Counted from the stretch's first letter, positions 11,485 to 24,400 are shown. The stretch: DNA of 64,000 nt from Sipunculus nudus (GCA_026874595.1 CM049306.1:75019642-75083641); one strand, 5' to 3'. Numbers and translations: made by a program. Notes: generated by a model from the letters alone, not told the origin.

Positions 11485-14400
11485 TAAAGCACATAAATAT
11501 CAAGCATATCAAAAATGCTCAACATAAGATTTGCTCTGAATCATAGCCATGCGAAACATTAATTACGCGCGTGCTTTTTGGCAATAAGCAGATATAAATA
11601 TAGGGCCTGTTAGATTTGCCAACTTGATCATGCAGTTTAGCGGGTGATGACAGACGTTGTTTACAGAATTTGCTATTGGACTCTGATCTGATCATGGTGT
11701 ACAAGTTCTTCTTCTGATAAGTACACGTACAAGTAAACCCAGCAAGGGGGCGTTATCCACAGAGGGGTGTTTATGCATGTCCATGGTGAGGTAACAGCAG
11801 CACTGCTCATCACAATAAGTAAATATATATCTACGTTTTAAGTGTGGGCCTTTATTTTACTTATTTTTTTTTCTAAATCAAATCTCATATACATGGTTTC
11901 AAGTTATTTAACTTCAGGAGCTCTTATTGGATATAAAAGGAGTCTGAAATTTGAAGGCGCATTGCCCCTTTTGGTTATTAAAATAGATTTGAATATTGTG
12001 AAAGAATATTAGATATTAGACAGGTCTGTGATTTGATTGGTTTGAGCCCTCATGTGCACCAATAACCCCTATGTATTTTGAAAAAAGATCACGAATATTC
12101 TCTTTAAATTCTGCGCGATAAAAAAATCACCCATTTTAATCTGGTGGCCATATTGGATTTTCAGTGGGCCTGCCACGCAAAAGATCTGGAGCCCTCCTAC
12201 ACGCCAATCATACCAAGATAAAAAATATTATTATTATTTGAGAAACTGTGCACAGAAAATTGCGTCACTGATGGACGAACGTAAAAACAAGGTGATCACT
12301 ATAGAGCATGCATGCTTTTCAGTATTTACTTCGCGCCAAATCCCTGATACAATCAGACTCATATACAGTGCTAACAAATATGCCTGCTGCATGATATTTA
12401 TAATTCTCAAAACACGTCTTTGGACTAATACTTTTCAAAATCATTGGAACGTATGTTTGATAAAAGTACATTATTTTATTGTGATGGTAAAATGCAATGA
12501 GCTGATATAAAATCTGTGAATGCCTAGCCACCGGATCTGCAAATATGCATATGTATGAAAATAAGGTGGTGCTACTGTAGCATTTTTCAGTCTATAAAGA
12601 TATCCAAGGGTCACATATATAGCATATTATTAATAAATATTATGCATTGATTACTGAGATGAAGGAGGAAATTTTTTTGGCTTAATAGACCAGTTTTAAT
12701 GAAATATCACAATTGTTCAGAGTTAAACTCTCATATGACTATGGGATGTCAGTCTCAAAATCACAGAGAGAACCACAATCCAATAAGAAAATGAATTATG
12801 CAATTTTCAGGGGATTCTGTGCATTAACTTTATTTAGAGATTATAGATGGGTTTTGGATTTTCACACAAAATTGACTGATTAGAGTGATACCTCAATTTT
12901 GTTATTCATATTTTTCAAGAATGGTTTTTGCCCTATGTTTTGGTAATATTTCCATACTAAAAAGAGATTACAGCTCTGACAGAGAGACTCATTCTATATT
13001 AATTTAAGACAAGTCACATGTAAGAGTGCAGAGTTTACTATTACATAAATGTCAGGTGCCAGTCTCAATACCAATCTTGAATTTCCGTAAAAACAATTAA
13101 AACAACATTTAGATGGCACCAATATTCAAACACAGTAGGTCGAGCTATTAAAATGAATAAGCGCAGTAAATTTCGATGCAATCTGTGCTTCATTTTATTG
13201 GGAAACTGGAGCTTTGTTTCATCATTTGGTGCTCAAAATTGACTGATTTTGGTGAAACATAAAACCTGTGAGGTGACCTTCATGAGGAGCTGTTTGTGGC
13301 AATGTTGTCCAAAATCTGCAAGCTGGGTGGTACACATGTGTGAAGTATATATATATTATTTTATTTCCTTGAGCTTTTATTATAAATTTTGTTCAACAGT
13401 CTTTAACGTTAAGAACATGTAACTTTAAAGGTGTTAACGGAGCTAATACTGAGTTTGCCAGGAGATTTCTGCAGGTTCTGTCATGATGTTTACCAAGATC
13501 TTTCTGGTTGTATACTTGTGTGTCCTGTTAATGGCTTGACCGAAAGATACTGAACAGATCCAGAGAGGGTTTTTGGGACACCCCGGCAAAAACCTTTTTT
13601 TATCATATTTTTGAATTATGCACAATATCGCTCCGAATACCCTACAATGCATTATTTACATACATTTGCACAATAATTAATTTTAGGTATTATAAATCCT
13701 AGTTTAGTTTACGTCTGGCCTCGGCTTTTTTAGAGACTCATTACATTGCGTGCTTACTGTCATTATTAGATGTGTGGTTCATTAATTATACTGATATCTT
13801 TAAGGATAATTACTTGAAATCGCTAAAATTCAGAGGTAACATTTCCTGTATGGCTTGATTAAAGCATGCAGAATCTGGAATCCGTGTGTGACTTAAGGCC
13901 AGTATCTACCATATATTAAAATCCTGTGTATCGATTTACTTTTTTTTGTTGATGTTGGCCCGAAAGTCCCCACTGATAAATCTCTTCAGTTTGACGCTGG
14001 GGAGTCGGGAAATGTAGTTAACTGTCTTCTAAATCACCAATATTTTAGGGGGGGGGGGGGGTAGTCTCCAGGTATTACATAAGCCTGGCCATACAACATA
14101 AAGTATATGCATATAATATATGTATATTTACTGTGTATTTGTTATTAATTATTATTTATACATATATACATATATATAGCGCCTTGTCTGCGTATAGCGT
14201 ATAGTAGTCTGCGCCTTGACATCTTCCTTGACATACCCCTTTAGAAAAAAAAAATATTAAAAATCCGAGCTTGTAATGATCAAAGGCCCATCACAATAGC
14301 TCAGCATGGCTGTAAGTTTGAACTAAAGAGGCTCATTTTACATGTTTTAACCGACCTATCAGTTGTAGAAGGTTTTATAGGATTGGTTACACAAATATTA

Positions 14401-15073
14401 CACAGTCACTAGCCCTAACATACACTGTTCAGCAAAAAACAGCAGTAAAATTGCTCTTAACTGTTGTTTTCCGTGGGGAATCCTCATAGTGACCCTGCTG
14501 ACCTGCTTCATGAATATTCATATATTGGGTTTAGTACAAGGTTTAAGGAGTTAGTACTTGGTCTGGCTAAACCTTCTTTGGTCCTCCTTTGTGCATACCG
14601 TTTAGACTACACTGATAATCCCGTTTTAGCCAGTCCGAGATTAAGCAAATACATGGACTATATCAGGTTTACTTAGTCAGCTTTTTGGTATGGCCTTAAT
14701 GTTTTTGATTTTCTGTCCTCGTGGATCTTTAATCCCCACCTTATAAGAAATATGACCTTTTCTTGCAGTTCTTCCCCTGAATTCTTTTTCTTTGATTTTT
14801 ATATGTTAAATCTTGTAAGCCCTTTGATGTTAAGAGTAAAATCCTCTTTCCCAAAATGCACTATGAATGCCCCTCCAATGAATGATTGGTATTTACAAAA
14901 TAAATGTCACGTGTGTATCTTGCCGAATTTATAAAGGAGGCGCCACCTATGCTTTCAATTTTAATAACAATAGAAAGCATCCAGCTTAGAAATTTGTAAA
15001 ATAAAATATAAATAGAATTATAATAATTGTTACATTTGTAACCGGGTTACGCCAACTGGGATTTGTTTTGCAG
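11115..15073. other. Gene-free stretch left of FAX-2
   Basis: Contains an (AAT)n tract at 11444-11483 and a poly-G run near 14048-14061. I looked here for upstream fax exons (N-terminal thioredoxin-like part, GKTPW and GIGRH blocks) on the plus strand and found none, so FAX-2 appears to have only its two 3' exons. Confidence 0.55.
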
Positions 15074-16093
15074 GATCTAAGCCTTATTTGATGGGAGACG
15101 AGCTTTGTGAAGAAGACTGTGCTGTTTTTTGGATGCTGGCCCAGGCGCTGTACCACGGACTAGACACGCCAATGCAGAATTTCATGAAAGAAAGCCATAT
15201 CTAACACATGCAGAATATCTCATTCTACTAATCTACATCGACCATGCATTATTTTTGCACAGTCTTTTTTAAACGTTCATTTGCAATGAATTTCTTTGGA
15301 AATTAACCCTAATCTTGAAACTGTTAAGAACTTAGGGACTTTGTTACACTGAAAACGTAGGGGAGTCGAATCACCCAATTATGACTTCCCCAACGGGAAG
15401 TCGGAGGGTGGAAATGGCTATGGTTGTCATATATTTATGTCACACATGCAACGATCCTTCTGGATGCATAAGAAAGTCTTTGGGCGGGTATACATTATAA
15501 CGTAACGTATGCATGAAACATTGGCTCAAATGTTACGAAACCGAAAATTTTGAATTGTTACAAGCCAAATATTAGCACCACCAAAGATATTTAATTATGG
15601 TCCCGATAACCACTGTGATATCACAAAGAATTTCCACCCTGTCCTTTTGAAGGTTTTTTTTTCCCAAAGTATCAAATTATTTCTACAGAAGAGAACTGTT
15701 GACATGAAAGTGAATGTATAGTAACTTTCTAATTTCGGTGGTTTGGCAAAACATTTTGTGCTTTGTAACAAATGCTACGACCGTTTATGACGCTTTGAAA
15801 GACCGTTGTCGGGATTTTAGTATATGAAAAATAACCTGAAATATGATAAGGAAATTAAGAATGGACGGATTTAAATGAAGGAAAACGTGATATTTGTTTT
15901 TAGCAGGACGTCATAAGAGGCTCGTTAGCGGTCTTCTTTATCCAGTAAATAAAGTCTCTAGCATAGATGCAAGTGATTTTTTTTAGAGGAGCTCACCAAC
16001 TTGGTTGATTATTGTGAGAGAATGAAGCAACAATACTGGCCTGACTGGGACGATGGTATCACTCACGGCGGGACGAGGGAAGCTAAAGCCTGA
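15074..16093 (+). pseudogene. FAX-2: isolated 3' exon pair of a fax paralogue
   Basis: Two exons match the last two of FAX-1 and FAX-3. Exon A (from 15074, acceptor TTTTGCAG) encodes PYLMGDELCEEDCAVFWMLA and reaches FMK. At the point where both paralogues have AAAG|GT, this copy reads AAAG|AAAG, so the donor is lost and the frame runs to TAA at 15202-15204. Exon B (15987-16093, acceptor TTTTTTTTAG) encodes ELTNLVDYCERMKQ and YWPDWDD, stops at TGA 16091-16093, and is followed by AATAAA at 16170. Neither exon carries a premature stop, which is surprising for old dead DNA. It could be a 3' truncated duplicate, or formerly alternative last exons of FAX-1. No 5' exons were seen. Confidence 0.75.
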
Positions 16094-19000
16094 TATGTTG
16101 GACTCAGCAGTTGTATATATAGGAAAGAATTGGGTGGTGTTGGAGGGTACATAATTAAGTGTCATGTCAAATAAATATAACACGGATAAAACTGGTCTAT
16201 TAGTTGACTTTTCATTACATATGGTTCTAAAAAAAACAAGCTGAATATCAAATGTAAATAGAATTTCAATTTCTGAATTCGGTGGACAGAAGGTTACATT
16301 TACGTCTGATGCAGTTGGTTTATACGTAGCTACAGTTAGTATCGCTTGACCATGGTAGGCATGGTTATCAAGCGCTACAGTACAGTACGGTGAGAGTTCA
16401 CCCTGCGAATCGTTAGACAGATCTGTGCAAATACGTTTGGGCACATATTTGTGCTGCTTTGTGCAGATTTCAAATATAAAGTTTAAATTGCTATTTTTTT
16501 ACATTTCCTGATTATTATACCACACAAATACTATTTGTGTATGCTTCCGGTTTTACTAATATGTTCTCGAGATTATTTTCCATTATCATGTCAACAGCAA
16601 CTCTATTTCCTGACGAAACAGCTTGATGAACAACAGGAGCATCGCAAAGGTGCATAATATGCCCGTTGTATTTCTTGTGACCTATGCGTTGGTTTTGCCG
16701 AGGAATTAATTCAAGTAAGAAATTCTATTGGTTAATATTTATAAGTTTCATGAAAATGCAAAAGGTTTTTGGTATGTCATCACGACGCTAACAAAGTCTA
16801 ATGGCCTCGGACCTCGTTAAATATGCATGGAATTTGCCGGGAATCGAACTTAGGCGAGACATTGTTGGTTAATAATTTTATTGAGTATCATCAGAAAGCA
16901 TAATATATATGGTGTATTCTAAACGGACGGACGGACCATGGGTATACCAAGGAGATTTAACAATATAATATTATTAAATCTCCTTGGGTATACCATAATA
17001 CGTCCCGTCATAGACGGTCGTACAGAAACTAAAACATGGTTCAATCAAAGAGATAAAATAATTTTATTAAATCTCCTTGTTTCAATCTTGTTTGTAATAA
17101 AATTTATTCCTTCTCCAGTTTGAATGACGGAACCAACTATGTCGTAAGTTCATTTAAAATCCAGGACGATCCTGAAGAAATCACTAAAGGGGCTTATAGT
17201 GGTACGTTAGTATCTGCATCACAATTATTAACTAACGATAATCAATCGAACCTTTTATAAAACAGGTAAGAAAACGCCGATCCCACCGCTCAAAATTGCT
17301 GTTCGTTTTGTTAATATTCTCGTTTTTTATAATATGTAGGGGGTCCGCCAAAATAATCCAGGGACATCTGGTGGTAAGTCAGACGAACAAGAGTATTTCA
17401 AATGGCGTTTTGCAGCTAGTGAACTTTCATCTTTCGCATATTTGAAACCAACCACTATAGGTTACATATTTTGTTTCTATTTGTCAACCTTGGCGCGCAT
17501 ATGCCGTGTTCACTAACAGTTTATACAGAAATAAGCTCATAGTCCCTTACAGAGGCGTTATAAGAATCTTTCTCAGTAGAATTTATCCAAAGCCCTTTCC
17601 TATAAATTCAGAGTGAGCCAGAAATCACATATTCTAGAGAAAAGAAAGATAAACAGCTGGTTGGCTTCAAGCCCTGAAGAGAATTCCAACCGATCATGGT
17701 CCTGATACATGTTGATCTTTTTTATGGTCACTTATTTGCGAGATTGGGCCGGGCTTCTATCAAATTGTCCCCTACACATTTCCTCAGCAGGCAAGATTCA
17801 TATTTTAAGACAACCAATACTTTCGATATTCTTAATTCATGTTATATTCTAGTGATGTTTTGATTACAAACTAGACATTTAAATGGTGGTCATCTTTGTA
17901 CGGGTCAGGATTTTGTAGCCATGCAAGGTGTGTCAAGAGAAATTTTATACTCTGTCTCGGTTTCAATTGAAATCTTTAGATAACGTTTTTACCCATGTCA
18001 GTCATTAGTCTGTCATTGGTGATAAATTTAGAACCGATTATGACTTTTCTTATTGTGACAGGTACTTTTTTTTGCGGAGTGGCCCACCGGTAGTTTATCT
18101 GTTATATCGGTAATGCGCATGTGCAAAACTTAGCTACGTTCGCCGTAACTTTTCACAAGTTGGATTAGCAGTTGTCTCGGCCCAAGACGTGTGATTCCGA
18201 TCCGCTCAGCTCCTCTCCGTCAACAACGTCTTGGGAACGACTCTTAGGAAAATGCCTCGTAAGATTCCAAATAGGAGACCCCTTTGGAATCGTATAATTG
18301 ACATATCAAGCGGTGTCAACATTAAATAATTACCTTTTTGTTGTCTTTGGATGTTTTATAAAATATCTGCAAAGTATTGGCACCAAAATAATGCTCAATA
18401 GCCCTACTTATCCATAATTTTGCCAAGAGCTGATGTGTTTACATAGAGAACAAGCCGCCATGATTACATTAAGTGACCCACAGTCCTTTGCATCGGGATT
18501 TAGACTGGGAACCCACTCTGATCTTATCGCTGTTTGAACTGGAAAAAGCGGGCGATAATAGATCTCGGTGGCGGGTACCAGTCGATCAACGTCCGCTCAT
18601 TACAAATTCCTGTGTATTGTTATGTTTAAATCACCGCGGGCTTACAAGGATCGTTAGGGATAATATTTCATAAATATATTAAGGTAAGAACGTGGTAAAG
18701 TTGCCAGAAAGACCCATCTACTACCAAAGTACTGAATCTAGTGTAATCAGAGGTATATTTTAACTAATGTTCAGGCGAACTATTAAATTCTTCTTAACAT
18801 TTTTTTAGATTTGGCTTTTCCATGGATTATTGAAATGGGTTATTTAAAATGGGAAGAAAACCTGGTATCGGGGATTCGGTTTGTAGTTCAGAGATACCCT
18901 TTTGTGTGTATATTCGCAGTGGGCGGAAGTGCTCATAAGACGTTTGTTTACCAGGTCATCCATAATAAACGTTCCACTTGACTATACCGCATTTAGAACA

Positions 19001-19106
19001 TATTCTGCAATCGCGTTTTGTTTTTGTTATTTTAATTTTATTTGACTGACGATGTGTAAGTCGAACATTGTACTAAGAGGTTTAAAAGAGTAATGAGTCA
19101 GTCTTA
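16094..19106. other. Gene-free stretch between FAX-2 and the gypsy element
   Basis: Unremarkable sequence apart from the hairpin at 16938-16996 and runs of GGACGGACGGAC near 16924. A 153-codon frame on the minus strand (16444-15983) overlaps FAX-2 exon B and looks like a chance shadow. Confidence 0.5.
16938..16996. repeat. Inverted repeat with GGTATACC arms
   Basis: The arms at 16938-16960 and 16974-16996 pair as GGTATACCAAGGAGATTTAA with TTAAATCTCCTTGG and GTATACC, around a 13-nt loop. A third partial arm, TTAAATCTCCTTG, occurs near 17067. It is likely the end or core of a small foldback element. Confidence 0.65.
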
Positions 19107-19561
19107 TGTGACATGGTCAAGTAGAAGACGTTAGAAGCAATCCCATTAGATTCTGAAAATATGACAGTGATAATTTGTGAGTCCCCATGTTGCATGTTCG
19201 AAGGACGGAGCTGGACTGAATAATTCAGCTCATCCGTCACCCAAGATTCCAGAAACGAAAATAACCCGACAGGACCAGTTTGGTCCTCACAAATAAATCT
19301 TAACCACAACGTATTGTTATGCGCTTGTTGGTCGTGGCACAGCCCGCCAACGAAGCGCACTTCTAGAACGAGGTTTTTAGGCCAAGACACCTAAAGTACA
19401 TGATTAAAAAATAGAGCATGAGTACATTATTAACATGCTTTTAGGCCAAGACAAAGTACATGGTTCATATATTATATCATTGCATACCTGTCTCGAGTTA
19501 AACAACCTATTACATGCATATATTACAACAAACATCATTATATTAACTCGAGCAGGTTACA
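19107..19561 (-). repeat. 3' LTR of the gypsy element
   Basis: 455 bp, beginning TGTAACCTGCTCGAG and ending CCATGTCACA on the minus strand (TG...CA). It matches the split 5' LTR with only scattered differences (for example GATAATTTG here against GAGAACTTG in the other copy), so the insertion is fairly young. The polypurine tract is directly upstream. Confidence 0.9.
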
Positions 19562-19577
19562 CCCTCCCCCCTTTTGA
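19562..19577 (-). other. Polypurine tract
   Basis: The minus strand reads AAAAGGGGGGAGGG directly before the TG of the 3' LTR, the expected second-strand priming site of an LTR retrotransposon. Confidence 0.8.
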
Positions 19578-19650
19578 AAATAATTGACGACCCCGTCAAT
19601 TCATTCGGAAGAAATGCTTTATGCATACAAACTTAAATATCTAGTACACC

Positions 19651-21039
19651 CTATAAATAACCTGAGGATTTAAGATTACCTATTTGTTGAAGGAGATACT
19701 GATTGGACCGTAACCACAACGGAGGACGCCTAGTTCTGGTTGAACGACGTAAGGGAGCTGGTTGTGGTACGTCCCCTATGTTAACATCATCCTGTGCCGT
19801 TTCGTTTCTAGATAATTTGTGTTCTAGTACATCACTTAATTCTCCATTTACATTATTAGACTCTTCATTTACCTCAACCCCATGGTATTCAGACTGGTTA
19901 TCATCACTCTGATCAAGATTACTGACTAAACCATTTTCCTTAGATGTTACAGGCAGGTCATCTCGATTGGGAGTGACTGACCTTAGAAAATACTCCTCAC
20001 CCTCACATGAACTATCACAAATTTCTGTATCAACAGCCTCTTTAAATTCTAGGTTTCTGGATTTATGAACTGATTTAAAGATGCTGTTCATTTCTAAAGG
20101 TAATTGATTCACAGGTAACAGTAGGTTACAGTGAAGATTACGTATAGGACCTCTGTTATTTTCCTGTTGTACTTTTAATACCGGTATTTTAGGATCAGGA
20201 TAATCAATCACGTGATAAACAGGTTCCTCCCATATATCGGCTAATTTATGTTTCCCCTTGATGTGCAAATTTCTCACTAAAACCCTATCACTTGGTTCTA
20301 AACCGGAAGTCCTGACTTTACGATCATAGTTAGATTTCTGACGGGATTGGCCTGCTTTGGAATGTTGCTGTGCTAGACGGTAGGCATCCTTTAGTTCTTC
20401 CCTTAGGGACTCTACAAACTGACCATACGTCTTTGTTTCATCAGACTCCTCTAATTCTCCATCTAACCTTAAAATGACGTCTATAGGCAAACGTGGGTGT
20501 CTCCCGTACATGAGATAGAAAGGGGAGAATCCAGTTGTATCATGCTTAGTGCAATTGTATGCATGTGTGATTGTATTCAGATGTTGTTTCCAGTCAGCTT
20601 TCTCATGTTCTTCTAAACACCCTAGCATGTTCATTAAGGTTCTGTTAAAACGTTCACATAAACCGTTACCCATGGGATGGTATGGCTTTGTGTGAGACTT
20701 GGTAATTCCAGCCAAAGCACAGAGTTCTTTGATGACTCGACTCTCAAAATTACGTCCCTGGTCAGAATGTAATTTCAAGGGAAAGCCATAGAGGCAAATG
20801 AAATGCTCAAATAAAATCTTTGCAATTAGGGTCGCTTTTTGAGTTTTACATGGGAAAGCCCCTGCGTATTTAGTAAAGTGGTCTGTTACAACCAGGATAT
20901 TTTCAATATTACCCTTGCAGGGTTCAACTGTCAAAAAGTCCATACATAATAGTTCTAGAGGGGCAGAGGTTTTAATGTTGACCATGGGCGCCCTTTGGTT
21001 GATTGGAGATTTCCGTCGCACACAACGGGAACACGACAC
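19651..21039 (-). pseudogene. Gypsy integrase domain (pol 3' part)
   Basis: A 462-codon frame. The zinc-binding Cys pair CSRC opens it (the His pair lies just upstream, before an in-frame stop). The catalytic triad is visible: Asp in CMDFLTVE, Asp in LHSDQGRNFES, and Glu in NGLCERFNRTL. The C-terminal part has DRVLVRNLHIKG and RNLHCNLLLPV, like the DNA-binding end of metazoan gypsy integrases. The role would be cDNA insertion into the genome. The only break from the upstream half is a TAA at 21043-21045 in the same frame. Confidence 0.9.
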
Positions 21040-21042
21040 TAT

Positions 21043-21654
21043 TTAATTTATAATGTCCGAACGCATCCCAGGCCAAAAAGATCTATCCCTGACCAACTGA
21101 ATAGTTCGCTCTTGACCCATGTGCCCGGCTTTGTCGTGAAGACCTTTAAGAGCTAAAGAACGGAGGGAAGGCCTCATTACGATCTGGTGATTGACTTTTC
21201 CATCAAGAATTCTCTGTCTACTTAGGACATCCCCAATCATTATCATACGATCCAGATTTGATCGATAGTATTCTAACTCGGGATCTCTGGATTTATCTTT
21301 AGGAGAAACCTTTAGTTTGGATTTGGTCTTAACACCTTTGATTACTTCACTGATAGTAGGGTCATTTACTTGTTCTTTGATGATGTCAACAGGTGGCGAA
21401 GGGAGGTCCAAAGTAGATAAATGAGTTAGATTTGTCTGGTCATTAATTATTGAAGCTCCTAGAATTGGTACCATCTGAGAATGGCACATTGTCCGTACCA
21501 TTTCAAGGGATAAGTAATGATCACTTGTTTTATCATCTAACGCATTTGGTGTAGTTTTGGGTGATTGAGGAGGTCGCGATAAGAAATCGGCATCCACATT
21601 GCTTTGTCCTGCCCTGTACAAAATGTCAAAATTGAAGTTGGCCAATTCTGCCAC
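21043..21654 (-). pseudogene. Gypsy RNase H tail and integrase zinc-finger start
   Basis: A 203-codon frame. It begins with the end of RNase H (NFDILYRAGQSNVDADFLSR, the usual final motif) and ends with the His part of the integrase HHCC finger (LHDKAGHMGQERT...FWPGMRSDI), then TAA. Together with the next frame it forms one integrase interrupted by a single nonsense codon. Confidence 0.85.
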
Positions 21655-21868
21655 CCATCTTTGGCCGGTGGCGTCTAGACGAGCGGAAGTTAAAATATGA
21701 CATAGAGGGTTGTTGTCATTTTAATCGTGAATTTTTTTTGCCCCATAGAGATATTCTTTAAATTTATCAGTGACAGCCCATTTAAGTGCTAAAGATTCTA
21801 GTTTATGCGCGGGATACCTTGATTCAGCTGGTGTCAAACTGCGACTAGCATATGCCACTGGTCGTGCC

Positions 21869-22270
21869 TTGTTCTTGATACAAAACTGCACCTAAACCGG
21901 TACTGGCTGCGTCCGTATGCAACACAAAAGGTTTCGTAAAATCAGCAAAGGCTAACACAGGTGCCTCTCATAAAACATTGATTAGAGTATCAAATGAATT
22001 TTGTTGGGCTGTGTCCGATTTGAAAATAGGATGGTTAGACTTTCTCTTTAAAGGCGATCCCTTTTTCTCTTTGTTCTTGATACAAAACTGCACCTAAACC
22101 GGTACTGGCTGCGTCCGTATGCAACACAAAAGGTTTCGTAAAATCAGCAAAGGCTAACACAGGTGCCTCACATAAAACATTGATTAGAGTATCAAATGAA
22201 TTTTGTTGGGCTGTGTCCGATTTAAAAATAGGATGGTTAGACTTTCTCTTTAAAGGCGATCCCTTTTTCT
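21869..22270 (-). repeat. 202-bp tandem duplication inside RNase H
   Basis: 21869-22070 is repeated almost exactly at 22071-22270. Both copies encode the block ADFTKPFVLHTDAASTGLGA. Because 202 is not a multiple of three, the duplication shifts the frame and inactivates the polyprotein. The near-identity of the copies dates it later than the retrotransposon insertion. Confidence 0.9.
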
Positions 22271-22495
22271 TATTAGGAACTCCCTTCAAGAGGTTATGTA
22301 GGGGTCTGGCAATTTAAGAAAAGTCGGGGATGAACTTTCTGTAAAACCCAGCGAACCCCAGGAAGCTACGGACCTCCTTAACATTATAGGTACTGGCCAG
22401 TGAACCAGTGCCTCAATTTTCGCAGGATCAGTGGTGATACCTTTTTCTGACACGATGTGCCCTAGGTATTTTACTTTGTTCTGGAAGAATTGACA

Positions 22496-23433
22496 CTAAC
22501 TAGGTTTTAACTTTAAACCAGCGTCTTTTAGTCTTTGAAAAACTGCTTCTAACCTCTGTAGTTGTTCCTCGAAGGTGGCACTAAAAACGATGATGTTGTC
22601 TAGATATAGTAAACATTGGGTAAGATGTGAATCCCACATAGTTTTTTCCATAAGTCTTTGGAACGTTGCTGGTGCATTCACGAGCCCGAATGGCATAGTT
22701 ACCCACTCATAAAACCCTAAAGGTCCTGCTGTAAAAGCCGTTTTCTGTTTATCAGTTTCTTCAAGACTTGCCAATAGCCGGACTTTAAATCTAAAGAAGA
22801 AAAGTACCTGCTACCGACCAAACTGTCTAAAGTGTCATCTATTCTCGGTAAGGAGTAGGCATCACAAATGGTTTTTGCATTTAACTTACGGAAATCTATA
22901 CAAAAACGAAGTTTTCCATCAGGTTTCCGGACCGATACTATAGGTGACGCTTAGGGACTACTGCTTTCTTTTATAACCCCTGCTTCCAACATTTCCTTTA
23001 TATGTTCCCGGACTTCTTCATATAAATGAGGTGGTATACGCCGATATGCCTCTCTGAAAGGTCTTTTATCCTCTAGGACAATCTTATGTTTAACTAGTCT
23101 TGTTCTACCGAGATCAGTATCAGTGACAGAAAAGACAGATCTCCATTCATCTAGCAACTGTCTGATCTGAGCATGTTCAGCAGGTCGTAATGATGAGGCA
23201 ATAGAGAACTGCTTAATGAAATCACCCTCATCACAAGAAGTAGAAATATTTACTATTGGTGATGTCACAGAGGCCGGCTGGAGAGAACAAAGGGTTGATC
23301 TCGCCGGTATGGTAACCAGACTATTGGTCAAATTTGAAAGTTTTACTTTAAGCGATTTGGCAGAAGTGTTCCCAAAATTAACTTCCTGTAATATAGGATC
23401 CAGCATTACCCCCGCGGACAGCTGTTTTGACAT
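22496..23433 (-). pseudogene. Gypsy reverse transcriptase, broken
   Basis: The first part (23433-22951) carries the pre-RT region and the start of RT (KRPFREAYRRIPPHLYEEVR), then an in-frame stop. Translation in the next stretch gives [17 protein letters not shown]. After a frameshift, 22774-22496 reads PFGLVNAPATFQRLM and LLYLDNIIVFS. The catalytic YxDD box is therefore YLDN (22595-22606), with the second metal-binding Asp replaced. The enzyme copies element RNA into DNA, and this copy should be inactive. Confidence 0.9.
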
Positions 23434-23461
23434 GACTTCGGGTTCAGTGACTACTAACGCT

Positions 23462-24059
23462 TTACGTAATACAGGCTCTGGTTATACCAGATACAATTTT
23501 TGAAGAGTCAGCAGGGATGTAAATTTGCCTATGACAAATTACTGTTCCTTGCTTTTGATTGTTTTTAGACATATGTAATGCACTTTGAAAGGCTAAATGC
23601 CACGAGTCTGAGATACATTTCTTTTGTAAGAACCGAGGCCCTTTACTGTCTTTCAGGTATTCAAAGCAACGGTTGATTACATTTTTACCGATTAAAAAGG
23701 GTGTAGATTGATTGAAATTAGTATCTCGCACGAGTAACACAGGAGTGGGGGATTCCTGTGTCTTTACAGAGAGAGGGAAATGAAAGATCTATTTCAACCA
23801 CGCCTAAGTACTCTAATCTATCTCCTCCTGCGACCTCTATGTCTAATGCAGTAGAAAGGTTCAATTTGGGTAACTCTGATAAATGTTTATTGTAAAACCA
23901 TTCAGCTACCGTCGAGACGGCCGAACCAGAATCTATAAGCCCTTGGACTTTCTGTTCACCCACAAATATTTCGACGGTATCTGGGCCATGAAATGAGTCC
24001 GACGTCCAAACTTTAGGTCTCCAGATTCGAAAAATGGCAATGGAAAACCCCGTCCTCAT
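23462..24059 (-). pseudogene. Gypsy protease region
   Basis: Two overlapping frames (24059-23718 and 23740-23462). The first contains LIDSGSAVST, the retropepsin Asp-Ser-Gly active-site motif, which processes the polyprotein. The second resembles the downstream spacer region, with FLIGKNVINRCFEYL. A frameshift near 23730 separates them. No gag matrix, capsid or zinc-knuckle sequence lies between this frame and the primer-binding site. Confidence 0.8.
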
Positions 24060-24077
24060 AAAACCAGTGGTGATTGC

Positions 24078-24095
24078 ATCCTGCTGGCTGCGCCA
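24078..24095 (-). other. Primer-binding site
   Basis: The minus strand reads TGGCGCAGCCAGCAGGAT two bases after the LTR end CATGTCACA. A TGG start next to the LTR is typical of tRNA-primed gypsy elements. I did not assign the priming tRNA. Confidence 0.7.
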
Positions 24096-24097
24096 TT

Positions 24098-24400
24098 TGT
24101 GACATGGTCAAGTAGAAGACGTAAGAAGCAATCCCATTAGATTCTGAAAATATGACAGTGAGAACTTGTGAGTCCCCATGTTGCATGTTCGAAGGATGGA
24201 GCTGGACTGAATAATTCAGCTCATCCGTCACCCAAGATTCCAGAAACGTAAAAAAACCCAACAGGACCAGTTTGGTCCTCACAAATAAATCTTAACCACA
24301 ACGTATTGTTATGCGCTTGTTGGTCATGGCACAGCCCGCCAACGAAGCGCACTTCTAGAACGAGGTTTTTAGGCCAAGACACCTAAAGTACATGATTAAA
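24098..24400 (-). repeat. 5' LTR of the gypsy element, inner part
   Basis: Matches 19107-19407 of the 3' LTR. At 24400 (GATTAAA) the match stops and unrelated repeat DNA begins; the match resumes at 27637. Confidence 0.9.

Noticed and set aside
15983-16444. 153-codon minus-strand frame
   Set aside because: It begins downstream of FAX-2 and runs antisense through its last exon; no recognisable domain.
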